NCBI GenBank assembly: GCA_000827205.1
Contig: KN832558.1
Span: 1,228,239 to 1,292,238, forward strand
Origin: Plicaturopsis crispa FD-325 SS-3
Lineage: Eukaryota > Basidiomycota > Agaricomycetes > Amylocorticiales > Amylocorticiaceae
Reading direction: 5' to 3'
Length of the DNA stretch: 64,000 bases
Shown here piece by piece: positions 21,748 through 31,628 of the stretch. A program made the translations under genes and the position numbers. The notes beneath the pieces are model-generated. The model had not been told where the DNA came from and did no database searches. It saw only the letters and a list, made by a program, of their open reading frames with translations. Within the stretch, counting starts at the first letter, position 1; each line of letters begins with the position of its first letter.

Positions 21748-24433
21748 TTATACGGTGTTGACCAACCCAGCACGTTCTCTGACTTCGCCAGTCTTGCCCT
21801 CCACGCCGCGGAAGAAATCCATGGCCTTCTGCGCCTTCCGCTCCATCTCTTCGGCCCCTTTAACTTCCTTGCCCCGCTCATCCATCGCCGCGCGGAAGCG
21901 CTCACGCAGATCCCACGAAGCAAGACGGAGGACCTTGCGAGTCTCCCGGCTGATGCGACCTACGTGCACGTTGACAAACAGCTCGTCTTCACTCGCACCC
22001 TCTTCGCCCTTGACAAGCGACGTCCGGATGCGCCTCCCAACGGTACGCGGGATTGTGCTTGGGAGCTCCATGATGAAGTATGCCGTCAAACCAACGGTAA
22101 CAGCGCCAACGACGGGTGCTGCCCATTTCCGAGCGGTGTCGTTCGCCAGTAGATCCGACAATCGTACGATGCCCTCGATGATTCCACGCGCACCGAATGC
22201 CTTTCCACCGACCATGGTGAGAGCACCAACACCGACGGAGACTACACTGAGTGCACTTGGGGTCGAGTCCTCTTCTTCCACACTCGCCGCCTTGTTCTCG
22301 TCTCCGAAGTGGACCCAGAATTGGTGGTTCACGTCGAAGAGGTCGAGGAACGAGGTCTCCAGGAGATCGGGGCGCTGTGCCAAGCCAATACCAAGCCCGT
22401 GGACACCACCGGCGACAACGATGCTGGATGAACGGCGACTCTTGGGCCGCCCGCCTTTCTTGAGGATGCGGGACGAGAACATAGCCTCTGGCATGAACAC
22501 TCGGCGAGAACGTTCGACACCCTCGGGAAGGTGCTCGTCGCCAAGCTTGGAGATCTTGTTCACGCCAGCGGTGGTCTCGACGCGAGCCTCGTCTTCCGCT
22601 AGCTTGACAGCAAGGTCCAAGCTGTAGAGAAGGGCCCTCCGGACGTCTTTGGCATAGTCCCAAATACCCAAAAGACCGGGGTAAGAGGGCATGGTGACGT
22701 TCGGTTTGTCGACACCAAGCTTGCCCTGCCCGACGCGTTCGAGAGCATCAGAGAGGATATCCTTGGAGCGCCAGCTTGTCCTGCTAGCACCCTCTTCCTC
22801 GACAGCCTCCAGTCCGTCCTCAAGAGCCTCGCGACCGTCCTGCATCTTCTCCAGGACCGGACGCGCACGGTTAAGGTCCTCCTTCGCATGCTGAAGCTCG
22901 GTATTAGCGACGATAGCGTTGGCGCCAGCGAGAAGGTCGATGTCGGCAAGGAGGTTCGAAAGGTAGGTTGAAGCCGGGTGCAGTTTGGACTTCGAGCGCT
23001 TCACCAACACAAATGAGCGAAGGGAGGCCTCCAAGTCATCAAACGCTGGGTTGGCCGTGAAGGGCTGGAGCGCAGCAGCCGAGTCGACGAAGTGGACCAA
23101 GTCCTCAGCGTCCTCGTACGTCCTCGGGCTGAGTTGCTTGATCTGGTCCAATACGAGTCTGCGGCACTTCTCCTTATTCTTGATCTGGTCGTACTTGTTG
23201 ACGACAATGAAAAGATACGCCTTCTCGTTGCTCGCATTCCACAGGAACTCCTTCGCAGAAAGCGTGAAGTGGTTCTCGGCGGATACAACGAACACGACGA
23301 CGTCGATCTCCTCCTGGCGAGCGAATACAGCAGTCGTCTTGATGCTGTCGCGGTTCAGACCCGGTGCATCGATAAGTGAGATATCGACAACGCCGCTGTT
23401 GAGGAGTGACTCGGATGGTGCGCGTGAGTCAGCGAGGTAAAGTTTGAGCATCGGCTGCGACTCATTGTCGCCGACAATCTCCTCCAGGTCGGACACCTTG
23501 CCGCGAGTGAAGGTCGATTCGTCCTTAATGGAGTACTCAACACCCTCCTTCAAGATGTGAACTTCCTCCTGTCCGTCGTTTTCGGCCGCATCGTGTACCT
23601 CGCAGAAAGCGGTGGTGCAAGGCTGCTGGTCGACGGGCATAACTTCGCGACGGAGAAGGGCGTTGACGAAAGTGGATTTGCCAGCATTGAGATCACCCGT
23701 GACAAGGACTTTAGAAGACGTGTCCTCAACACGGAGACGCAATTTGTCGATGTGGTTAACAGAGGCTCCAATTCGTTCATCAAGCAAATTCGCGATGGAT
23801 GCTTTCTCGAGCTGCGAGACCAGAGACGCAGGGGAGTTCGATGATCCACGCGACCCGAGTTGGAGGTCCAAGCGCAAGACCTGGAAGTCGGATGCGTCAG
23901 AGGAAGGTATCAACCGATCCCCCTCTGCCGCCTCCTTCTCCCCACTCGTTTGCTCGTCAGCCTCGTCCGTCTCCTCGGCATCGACGACCGAGGCGAGTGT
24001 AAGAGCACGATGAAGTCCCTGCCTAACAGGGGCAATCACGACCTCGGTCTCAGAGGATGGGTCGTCCGCGAATGTGAGCGAGCGGCGCAGTCCACGCCGT
24101 TTGGGAGCTGTTGTGTCCGAGGGGGATTGTGGGGAGTGCTCGCGCAAGGTGGGGTATCTGACAACCCATTCGTCCTTGTTGAACTCGCGGAGGCTGCCCA
24201 GGATGGTTTTCGTCGAATCTATCGCATTGACCAGCCTGGGACGTATAGTATGAGTGCTCTCCCGGGTAAGCTGGGCGCAGATAGGATACACACCTGTCTT
24301 TCTGCTCTATATATGCCTCCTGCACATCCTCCACCTTGAATTGCTTTTCACCAATCAAATCCGTAAAAGACGTCTCTTTGACCGGTGACGGCGACGTCGT
24401 TCGCACAGAGCCAGGTGCGTAAGGTTGAACCAT
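21748..24433 (-). CDS. FZO1: mitofusin Fzo1, outer-membrane fusion GTPase
   Basis: Dynamin-related GTPase that drives fusion of mitochondrial outer membranes. Two exons (24433-24294 and 24235-21748) give 875 residues, the usual fungal Fzo1 length. The ATG at 24433 sits in GCCATGG, a strong context, and starts MVQPYAPGSVRTTSPSP. The GTPase domain shows G1 GDLNAGKSTFVNALL, G2 around PCTTAF, G3 DAPGLNRD and G4 NKYD. Coiled-coil segments follow. Near residues 700-780 two hydrophobic stretches (SVVSVGVGALTMVGG and VVGAVTVGLTAYFIMEL) form the hairpin anchor in the outer membrane. A C-terminal heptad region ends in ERAGLVNTV. Long reading frames on the opposite strand are shadows of its codon bias. 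Neighbouring genes suggest no operon-like link. Confidence 0.95.
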
Positions 24434-24827
24434 GGCGAATCTAGGATATTTGATTTTTGGTTTTATGGGGCTCAAAGGCCAGCTTGAAAGTCGATATAAG
24501 CGCTCGTCAATGTGCTTGACAGTGTCGAGTGGCAGCAGCTGGTCGTTGTAGAAAGCAAGTCAAAATCCTCAGCGGTTGCACGGCTCAGCGATTTACATAT
24601 GTGTCACCCAAGCAACACCCCGGTAACAGCCGAGACAATTTGCACATGTTTGCCCTGGTGGCTGACCAGCATTTCGACTGGAGACGACTCGTCTGGACGC
24701 TGTCTAGAATTATTTCTACGGAGCGCTCATCACAGGCAATCGACGGCTTGAGACCACAGAAATAATGCTAATAAAATTAGTGATACAAGATGAGGACAGG
24801 TGGAGTTGTCGTTCTACGACTCGCCCT

Positions 24828-26290
24828 CTAGCTCGATGAGCGGCTCCCTATAGTATCATAGCGCCAATAATGAGACAGAGTGTCAGTCAGGCATTTCACT
24901 TGGCCAGAAAACAAGTCCAAGGCTCGATAAGACGAGCCGTAGGTCAAATCCTCTTCTTCATCAAACCAAAAGCATTCGTGCTGTGCACACCCAGTCAGAC
25001 TTTGTCTCAAGCATACATTGAGAGAACATGCGTCACCTGTAAGCCTCCCCAAACAAGAAATTTGAAGGCCTCCAATCGGATCTGGCGCTGTGTGTCCGCA
25101 TCGAACGACCCCGGTAGCCGCTTATCCATGGCCCATCCACGGACTACCTTCCAGATGAATGGGACCATCGACACTTGGTCCGGGCCATCCGCTGTCATGC
25201 GGAGATACATCCACAATGAAGGATGGTCCGGGTACACACCGAGAAGAGACCCAGCATGCGTCAAGGAAGGGGAGGTATTCTCGGGCCACGATATTGGCTG
25301 CGGCTCATCGTGCCCATACCCTTGTTTGACAGCGGATAGGTCACCGGAATTGGCATTCGGACGTGCTCCAAATGCGGCGTGGAGAGCACCCAGGTAGTGA
25401 ACCGCCGAGTGATCCGAAATGTGTAGTTCGATCCATCGACGGATGAAAGATAATTCGGCGACGACTAGTACAGTGAACGGACAATCCGGCGCCTTGGGAT
25501 CGCGAGAGGCAAGGGCGTTGGCGAGGCATTGGCGCCTGTACGCCCATGCATGATAGTTCCGCGGGTACGCTTCAGTTGCCTGCGCTATGAGCTCAAGCTC
25601 GCGCTTCAGCCGCTCTGGGGACAATTTCGCTCCATAAAGACCGTCCCGAGGGAGCGGGTTTTTGACGGAAAGCGATACTTTACTCCACGAGAGCGTCGTC
25701 TGAAGATTTGCCTGTTTGGAGCCTCTGACGACAGGTGGGCGCTTTGATGAGGACGGGGCGACACTGGCAGCAGGAAGTTTTTGGAGTAACCACGACCGGT
25801 GGTGCCACAAAATGGATTGCTTTGCGCCATCCTTGGTCGACATAATAGCGGCAGTGAATGCCAGCTCTTTTTCGATATCCATCCGCTCGTGCGTTACTAG
25901 ACGTTTCCGGGCGTTCAGCGCCGTCTGATGAGCGGGATTGGCAAGCAGGATGACAGCAGACGAGATGGCGAGTTTTTTGACGGTGGTATCGGATATGGTC
26001 GCAGACTTTCTCTCCGCGGCAAGTTTCCGCTTCGCAAGGAAGAAGATGGGTAGGGCCAATAAATAAAATTTGTGTAACCATTTCTGAGGGACGCCGAGGT
26101 TGCCTTCGATGAATACAAACGGCGACGTTGGAGCGCCTGTGTTTGCAGGGCGCCATTCGCTACCGTCGCCGGGTAGTATTTCTACTGATATCCTGTCAAA
26201 AGTCTCATTGCTGAGTGAATGGTAAAGCGATCCAATGATAGAGGCACTTACGGAAGAGTATTTAACAAGGTGGCCAGAGCATCAAATAAG
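24828..26290 (-). CDS. protein prenyltransferase alpha-subunit-repeat protein (PTAR1-like)
   Basis: Member of the protein prenyltransferase alpha-subunit-repeat family. The best match to its layout is the divergent PTAR1 group, which includes the scaffold of geranylgeranyltransferase III in animals. The repeats are Trp-rich helices: KQSILWHHRSWLLQKLP, AYPRNYHAWAYRRQCLANAL and DHPSLWMYLRMTADG. A final exon (25008-24828) gives HECFWFDEEEDLTYG and ends IGSRSSS. An upstream exon supplies ISVEILPGDGSEWRP and FVFIEGNLGVPQKW, and one before it RLFDALATLLNTLP. The true start codon was not found: the frame runs into stops upstream of about 26350 and no ATG is in phase, so another 5' exon is likely. 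The length seems full for the family at the C-terminal end. Confidence 0.75.
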
Positions 26291-26771
26291 CGGAGGTCTT
26301 GCTCATCTGGTCTCTCATTCGTATATTGTATCCTTGCTTTCTGCGATTGTCAGCTCATTGTCGCGATCAAAAAAGGCCAACGAGAACATTCTAACTTTGA
26401 GGATGGTCTGTTCAGGATACGTTCCGGCACTCCTCCGGCCAGGCATAGTATATGGTACCTGCGTCGCTGCAATAAAAAGGCGGGCCCGGGGGTAGTTCAG
26501 GCAATGACTGAATTACCTAGAATGTTTACAGGGACTGAGATTCCGCAAGGTTGAGGGTGCTAAGTCATGGAAGGGAGCTTGTCATGGTCGCGAGCAAGAT
26601 GATCTGAGACTCTGAGAATTAGCGGCGCGCAACAGCCACCGGCCCCGGTCTGCCTTCGCGCCTCTATCAGTATTACCAGCTATACCACAATCCCTGTTCT
26701 ATCCCAATTGATATTCGTCACACACACATTACACGCGACAAGGCGTATAACATCCAGCCTTCATCGCCGCC

Positions 26772-27202
26772 ATGAACTCCCCCACCGAACCGGGATCGCC
26801 ATCGCCATCCACACCCTCCTCTGGCACACCTCCTCCAGACGAACCGCAGTATATCCCAACTGCTCCCAGCTCCTCCCAGACGAGGGAGGCGCCAACTGCA
26901 CCTAAGCGGCGCCTTCCGGCGGGCGCATCGTTCGCAGCTGCATCGACTATGCGCGACGCGAAAACCCGCCGACGCGAAGAGGGTGGCTCTAGAAGGGGTG
27001 GCGGGGGTGCTGCCTGGGAGGGAAAAGAAGGTGGACGGAGAGGCGATAAGGAGGAATTAGTCGATGGACAATTAGTGGACTACTTGAGGAAACGTGAGTG
27101 AACTTGATCTCTCTGGTCGTCTGAGCCTTTGCTGATGTGCCAGGCGATTTGCCAGAATTTGGGGACCCGTTTAACGAGGAGATGATAAAGGCGAACTCTT
27201 GA
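26772..27202 (+). CDS. small basic disordered protein (126 aa)
   Basis: I do not recognise this family. Two exons (26772-27093 and 27144-27202) join in frame to 126 residues. The ATG is in a CGCCATGA context. The first half is Pro/Ser/Thr-rich (MNSPTEPGSPSPSTPSSGTP), the middle is Lys/Arg/Gly-rich (RREEGGSRRGGGGAAW) and the end looks conserved: DKEELVDGQLVDYLRKRDLP followed by EFGDPFNEEMIKANS. The C-terminal block of about 35 residues with its acidic-aromatic pattern looks like a short binding motif. The intron is 50 nt. It lies divergent from the PTAR1-like gene and may share its promoter. Confidence 0.6.
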
Positions 27203-28101
27203 ATCCCTGGCAACCTAGAGTGAACATGGTATGCGCTCGCCTACTTGGTGTGAAGCTTGATAACTCATCGTGCATTTTCTCAAGTCATAAATTTGGGGCG
27301 TCTACCCTGCCCCAGTTGTATTAACGCGAAGAATCGATATCACAGCTCCTGTGGTTACAGAACCCTCACATCTGTTCGCTGTATTCCCTGGTTGTCCATA
27401 TCTATGTGAATCCATTTTCGTGACAGCCTATACTTATGTGGAAGGTGAGTGCTTCATCGCATCTGAACCAAAATTACGGAGATTGATCGGCCCTACGATG
27501 AAATGTAGATGCGGGGGTTTATCAGCAAAAAAGTGCCTACCCGATAAAAGTTGTGATTATAGGTCTAGAGAACTGTTGAAAAGCATCGCGAGCACAAGAG
27601 CTTTACTGTCTTCGTCTTAGATCAGCCCTCTCCATGCTTATGGTGCATATATGGGATGGTGGCAAGGGTCGTCGGGGACGAATTTCATAGCGAAACGCTG
27701 TCTGCCTTACTTCGTCCACCGTATGTATTGTGGCGAGTAGTGCGTGTCTTCGATAGCATGGCTCAGGACTTTGGGCTGGAGCCGCTGAGCTTCCGGACTC
27801 TCGTGATGCGTATTACGCTTACGCTCTATTTCTGAGAGGGCATATTGCTAGATGGTATTTTCCTTAGCACCGTTTCGAGTACACAGTGCAGACGTCAACA
27901 ATATTCGCGCGCGCCCTCGACGAGGTAGGTAGGTTTTGCCGGCTAGAGGATTCAGGAGGAGCGAAACTTTGCAAGACAAATGCGGCAAGGGAGAACGTTT
28001 GCATGTTCCCACGGTCTAGAGACGGACGACTCGGAGTCGGAGTTCAATCGCGCACTTCCCTTCCCTTTCCCCACTTCCCCGCTGAACTGTGTCCGCCGGC
28101 A
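27203..28101. other. intergenic, upstream of the homeodomain-like gene
   Basis: About 900 bp with no convincing exon. A plus-strand frame near 27351-27620 contains Cys-rich sequence (CRCGGLSAKKCLPDKSC) but shows no splice partners or homologous look, so it is not called. The region probably contains the promoter of the 28102 gene. Confidence 0.4.
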
Positions 28102-29997
28102 ATGGCATCCATTCCATCTCCTTCTGCAGCTGCTCCTTCGGAATCTGAAAACATTGACTCGCTACCGAAACATGAGCCAAAAAAACGCACTCACAAACTG
28201 GTCAAAGCAACTGAGGAGCAGACCGCACTCCTCATTGCCGCGTATGCTCAAGGACGCAACATCCAAGGCGCCAAACTATCACTACTATCCCAAGAAACAG
28301 GACTGTATGTGCTCTTTTGGGCTTTGCTTCTTTACATACGCTTACTGCATCGATGCAGGTCGACCAAATGGATCGCGAGCTGGTTTATGCGTAAACGCGC
28401 CAAAGAGCCTGGCTACACCCCAAAGCCGCGCGTCAAGAAAACGGACGTCTCTACTGCCGTGATGTCCGAGACTGCGACAGAAGATACCGCTAGGGAGCTA
28501 CTCGGAAACGACGCGAAAGACGCGTCTTCTACCGCGAAGGATGTGCTTCAGCTAGATCGGCGCGACTACTACCGCCCGGATACGTTTCATGGCCGCGTGC
28601 AACCATCCATATCGCAGGCGAGTATTGACCACGCGCTTGACTCCTTCTCGTGCTCTGGGTCCTTGCCTGCGGTGGATGCAATGAACCAGGACGAAGTCGT
28701 GCAGTTCAAAACCGAATACCAAGACCAAGCACTCTCTTTTTCCGCGCCGTCTGTCGATCACGGAATCATTGACCTTGCCACTATTCCTCACTCAACCTCA
28801 CACGCTCAGTCCCCGTCTTCAGCTCACGCAGAACATGTGCACTTCAGCCCGGACGGGCAGCTGCAGTCTGGCGCCGGGACCAGCACACCGTTTACTCCAA
28901 GTCGAGGACTACAGAATAACAAGCTCGGTTTTTCGTCTATCCACCCTATCGTTTCCTCGTCGATATCACCACTATCTGCAAAGACTCCATGCTACCCCAA
29001 GATATCGCCTTTAATGCTCGAGGGACGAGGAAAAGAAAACATTCCACCCTACCCGATGCTGGATCTGCAATATCCTCCCCTTAGAAACATACGGCCGCAA
29101 CCTAGCAATCAGTCGAGCGATGCGGAGCTTTTTCCACGTCTGTCGGCGCACCTCAATGCATTCTCTGGCGGACACAACATGAATGTCGACATGGTCTCTC
29201 GTTCTGGACCCAATTCTCTCTCAAGCATTCTAGCTAGCATCTCATCTGATTCTACTCTCGTGTCTTCTGCTTCATCTGCTTCGCCTTTCAATACTACATC
29301 GGCTCTGACTATTTGCGACTATGCCTCAAGCTCCGGGCTGCTGCCTCCGTCCTCAAAGGAACCCCCTGCATACCCGAATGATTCGGACATGCTACCTCCC
29401 TCGTCTGCTCCTTCCAGCCCGACTTCTGAATACAGGAACATAGGAATCATCACGAGGCGACCCGCACCTAACGTGCTTGACGAATCTGAGGAAATACCGA
29501 CCTCCAGCCCACCGACTTCGGTCTTCGATGAATGGATCCCGACCGAGCCTGCGACCTCTTCAAGCGCGGAGCCCCCACGACTCGGTTTTAGCTCTACTAT
29601 GAAGCTGAAAGCACGGAACTTGCTCGCGCGCACTTCGACAGAAATAAACATGCTTGACTCTGGCTCGCTTCCTTCGCCATCGGACCCCGCCGAGGGTGGA
29701 GATGGCATGCCCACTCATTCTTCTTCGTTACCTCCTGGCTACCATGCGGTCATGAATCTCACTGGCCGCGAATACCACTCTCCTAGCTTTGCCGTCGAAC
29801 CCCCAAGTCCCGAACAGCCAGCGTGCATACCGTCCCCGCCCAGCGGTATGCCCGCGTATATGCGCCGCAAGTTGTCTCTAGGCGGCGTCCAACGCCTCGT
29901 TGACCCGAAACTGATGGAGGATCCCTTCGAGGCGGCTATGAGCCTGGTGTACCTGAGCACCATTGGTCTGGAATGGGACTCGGGCTCTGGCTCCTGA
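28102..29997 (+). CDS. homeodomain-like transcription factor
   Basis: Putative DNA-binding regulator. Two exons (28102-28304 and 28359-29997) give 613 residues from MASIPSPSAAAPSESEN. Residues about 28-90 form a homeobox-like three-helix region: a basic N-terminal arm (EPKKRTHKLVKAT), helix 1 with EEQTALLIAAYAQG, helix 2 with GAKLSLLSQETGL and helix 3 with STKWIASWFMRKRAKEPG. The single intron splits the domain just before helix 3. Trp48 and Phe49 of the homeodomain are kept, but the normally invariant Asn51 is Arg. The long remainder is Ser/Pro-rich and disordered with acidic patches, as in activators, and ends RRKLSLGGVQRLVDPKL plus a short helix. The ATG follows a CT-rich leader; an earlier in-frame extension without ATG was not used. 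Confidence 0.7.
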   Translation: MASIPSPSAAAPSESENIDSLPKHEPKKRTHKLVKATEEQTALLIAAYAQGRNIQGAKLSLLSQETGLYVLFWALLLYIRLLHRCRSTKWIASWFMRKRAKEPGYTPKPRVKKTDVSTAVMSETATEDTARELLGNDAKDASSTAKDVLQLDRRDYYRPDTFHGRVQPSISQASIDHALDSFSCSGSLPAVDAMNQDEVVQFKTEYQDQALSFSAPSVDHGIIDLATIPHSTSHAQSPSSAHAEHVHFSPDGQLQSGAGTSTPFTPSRGLQNNKLGFSSIHPIVSSSISPLSAKTPCYPKISPLMLEGRGKENIPPYPMLDLQYPPLRNIRPQPSNQSSDAELFPRLSAHLNAFSGGHNMNVDMVSRSGPNSLSSILASISSDSTLVSSASSASPFNTTSALTICDYASSSGLLPPSSKEPPAYPNDSDMLPPSSAPSSPTSEYRNIGIITRRPAPNVLDESEEIPTSSPPTSVFDEWIPTEPATSSSAEPPRLGFSSTMKLKARNLLARTSTEINMLDSGSLPSPSDPAEGGDGMPTHSSSLPPGYHAVMNLTGREYHSPSFAVEPPSPEQPACIPSPPSGMPAYMRRKLSLGGVQRLVDPKLMEDPFEAAMSLVYLSTIGLEWDSGSGS

Positions 29998-30441
29998 GCG
30001 GGCGCTTTGGAATTCGGTTCTACCTGGATCTGGACTACTCTGCTGGATTTGCTTCGCGCGATAGATTGTATGAAATGAACGTTGGACTGCTATTGGACTT
30101 ACTGGGACATTATGCCGATCCTCTGAAGTCTGTATCCCCTCTCCCCGTATCTTGCTGTACGATTAATGCTTCCAGTTGCCCCTACACTTCCCCCGTTAAT
30201 AACTTGTATACTTAGAGTACATGTAACCCTTATAACTGCTGCTGCTGTACTACCGACGTTCGAGACTGGGAACATGAGGGTCAAATGACGCGAAAGAGCG
30301 CCCGGCGAATCGTGATGGCCTCGGCATCGGGACGTGTCTCACGGTTCCCCGGTGCACCCCGCGCCTTCTCCGACAGTTCATTATCTTTTTCATTCTACCC
30401 TCCGTGCGTTTGCTTTCCGACACGAAGGCATCTCCTTTACA
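29998..30441. other. intergenic between tandem genes
   Basis: This 444-bp stretch holds the 3' flank of the homeodomain-like gene and the promoter of the His-rich protein gene. I see no coding exon. Confidence 0.5.
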
Positions 30442-31374
30442 ATGGCTTCAGCGTTTTCGCGTCGCGTCCTACCAGCACTGCGCTCGCTGCGCACCGCCTC
30501 CCGCCGTAGCCTAAGCACGGCGGCGCCTCACCCTGCGCCAAGCGTTGGCAGCGATACGCCCTGGATTGTATGTCACTTTTATTCGCATCGTCACAGCGGT
30601 GGTCGAGACAGTCGCTAAATGGTAGTGTGTGTGCAGGTTGGCTCGGCCGTCGTATTTGGACCTATTGTGAGTGTGTCGTCTTATGTAGGATACGTCACCG
30701 CTAACGCGCGAGTTCGGTAGGGCGCGTATGTGTGGTACCTGAAGGCGGGCGGCGGTGGGTCGCACGGACACGATGGTGGCCATGGACATGATAGTGGCCA
30801 CGCCCATGCGGAATCCCATGCGGAGTCGCATACACAGGCGGCGACACCCGTCGCGGACGACGAGGGCACGGAAGCCCCGGTCGCAGAAGTCCAGGCTTCC
30901 GTGGATGACGCTGCTGTAGGTCCTCGTTTCGACGCTGCCTTTCTGTGGCTGGGAAGACAAGACCTATGCCGACACTAATATCTACTGGTTGCAGAGCGAC
31001 GACTCACCGAAGAACGCGGACGCTGCTGAGTCCGATTCCGTACGTGCTAATATTTCCCGAGTTGTGCTCGGGATGGGTATACTTATTGGAAATGGGTTTC
31101 ACAGGACACTACCACTAAATTCGACAGCGGCGCTCCTGGACAAGACGAGGAAGCGGAAAAGGGCCCCGTCGAACAGAAGGAACACCCTGGGGAGAAGAAG
31201 ACGGGTACATTCCAGAGCAGCAGTGACAGTGGCCCAACAGACCTGGGTGATGCCAGAGCAGCGGCTGTCGTGAGTAGCTTTCGTCTTCCTGTAGTTGCGC
31301 TCTTTCCCTGACAGTTTTTCTGGTCTCAGAACGACAAGCAGCCCAAAAATGTGCATAACGAAGCTTCCGCATAG
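30442..31374 (+). CDS. His-rich probable mitochondrial membrane protein (201 aa)
   Basis: I do not recognise a named family. Six exons (30442-30567, 30637-30666, 30721-30915, 30995-31039, 31105-31269, 31330-31374) are all multiples of three, so every intron is phase 0. The N-terminus MASAFSRRVLPALRSLRTAS followed by RRSLSTAAP is a clear mitochondrial presequence with an Arg-rich amphipathic helix. A short hydrophobic span VGSAVVFGPIGAYVWYL follows, with the exon junctions inside it. Next comes a His/Gly/Asp stretch (GGSHGHDGGHGHDSGHAH, then AESHAESH). The C-terminal 110 residues are acidic, Lys/Glu/Ser-rich and disordered. This suggests an inner-membrane protein with one span and a metal-binding segment; topology and function are inference. 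Confidence 0.75.
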
Positions 31375-31628
31375 ACTACTGAGTAGAGATCTCCGGAGCA
31401 AGCATTGCTATCGCTTGCACTCGGAGACGTCAATACAAATTTGTGATGTGCTTCACACTGAAATCGCAAGGAACTGCTGTCCTTACAGGTGTTTGCTCTC
31501 GTAAATGCGATCTGGAATGAACGGTCCAACGGACTCCAACCCACAATATGTTCATACAATCAGTCTATCATACAATTCACAACAACGAAAGTATTGCTGC
31601 ACTGCTATGTTTAACCGTTGCATTAGAT

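Noticed and set aside
21755-22627. Long plus-strand reading frame opposite the Fzo1 gene
   Set aside because: It is antisense to a well-conserved coding region, has no start context or splice logic, and follows from codon bias.
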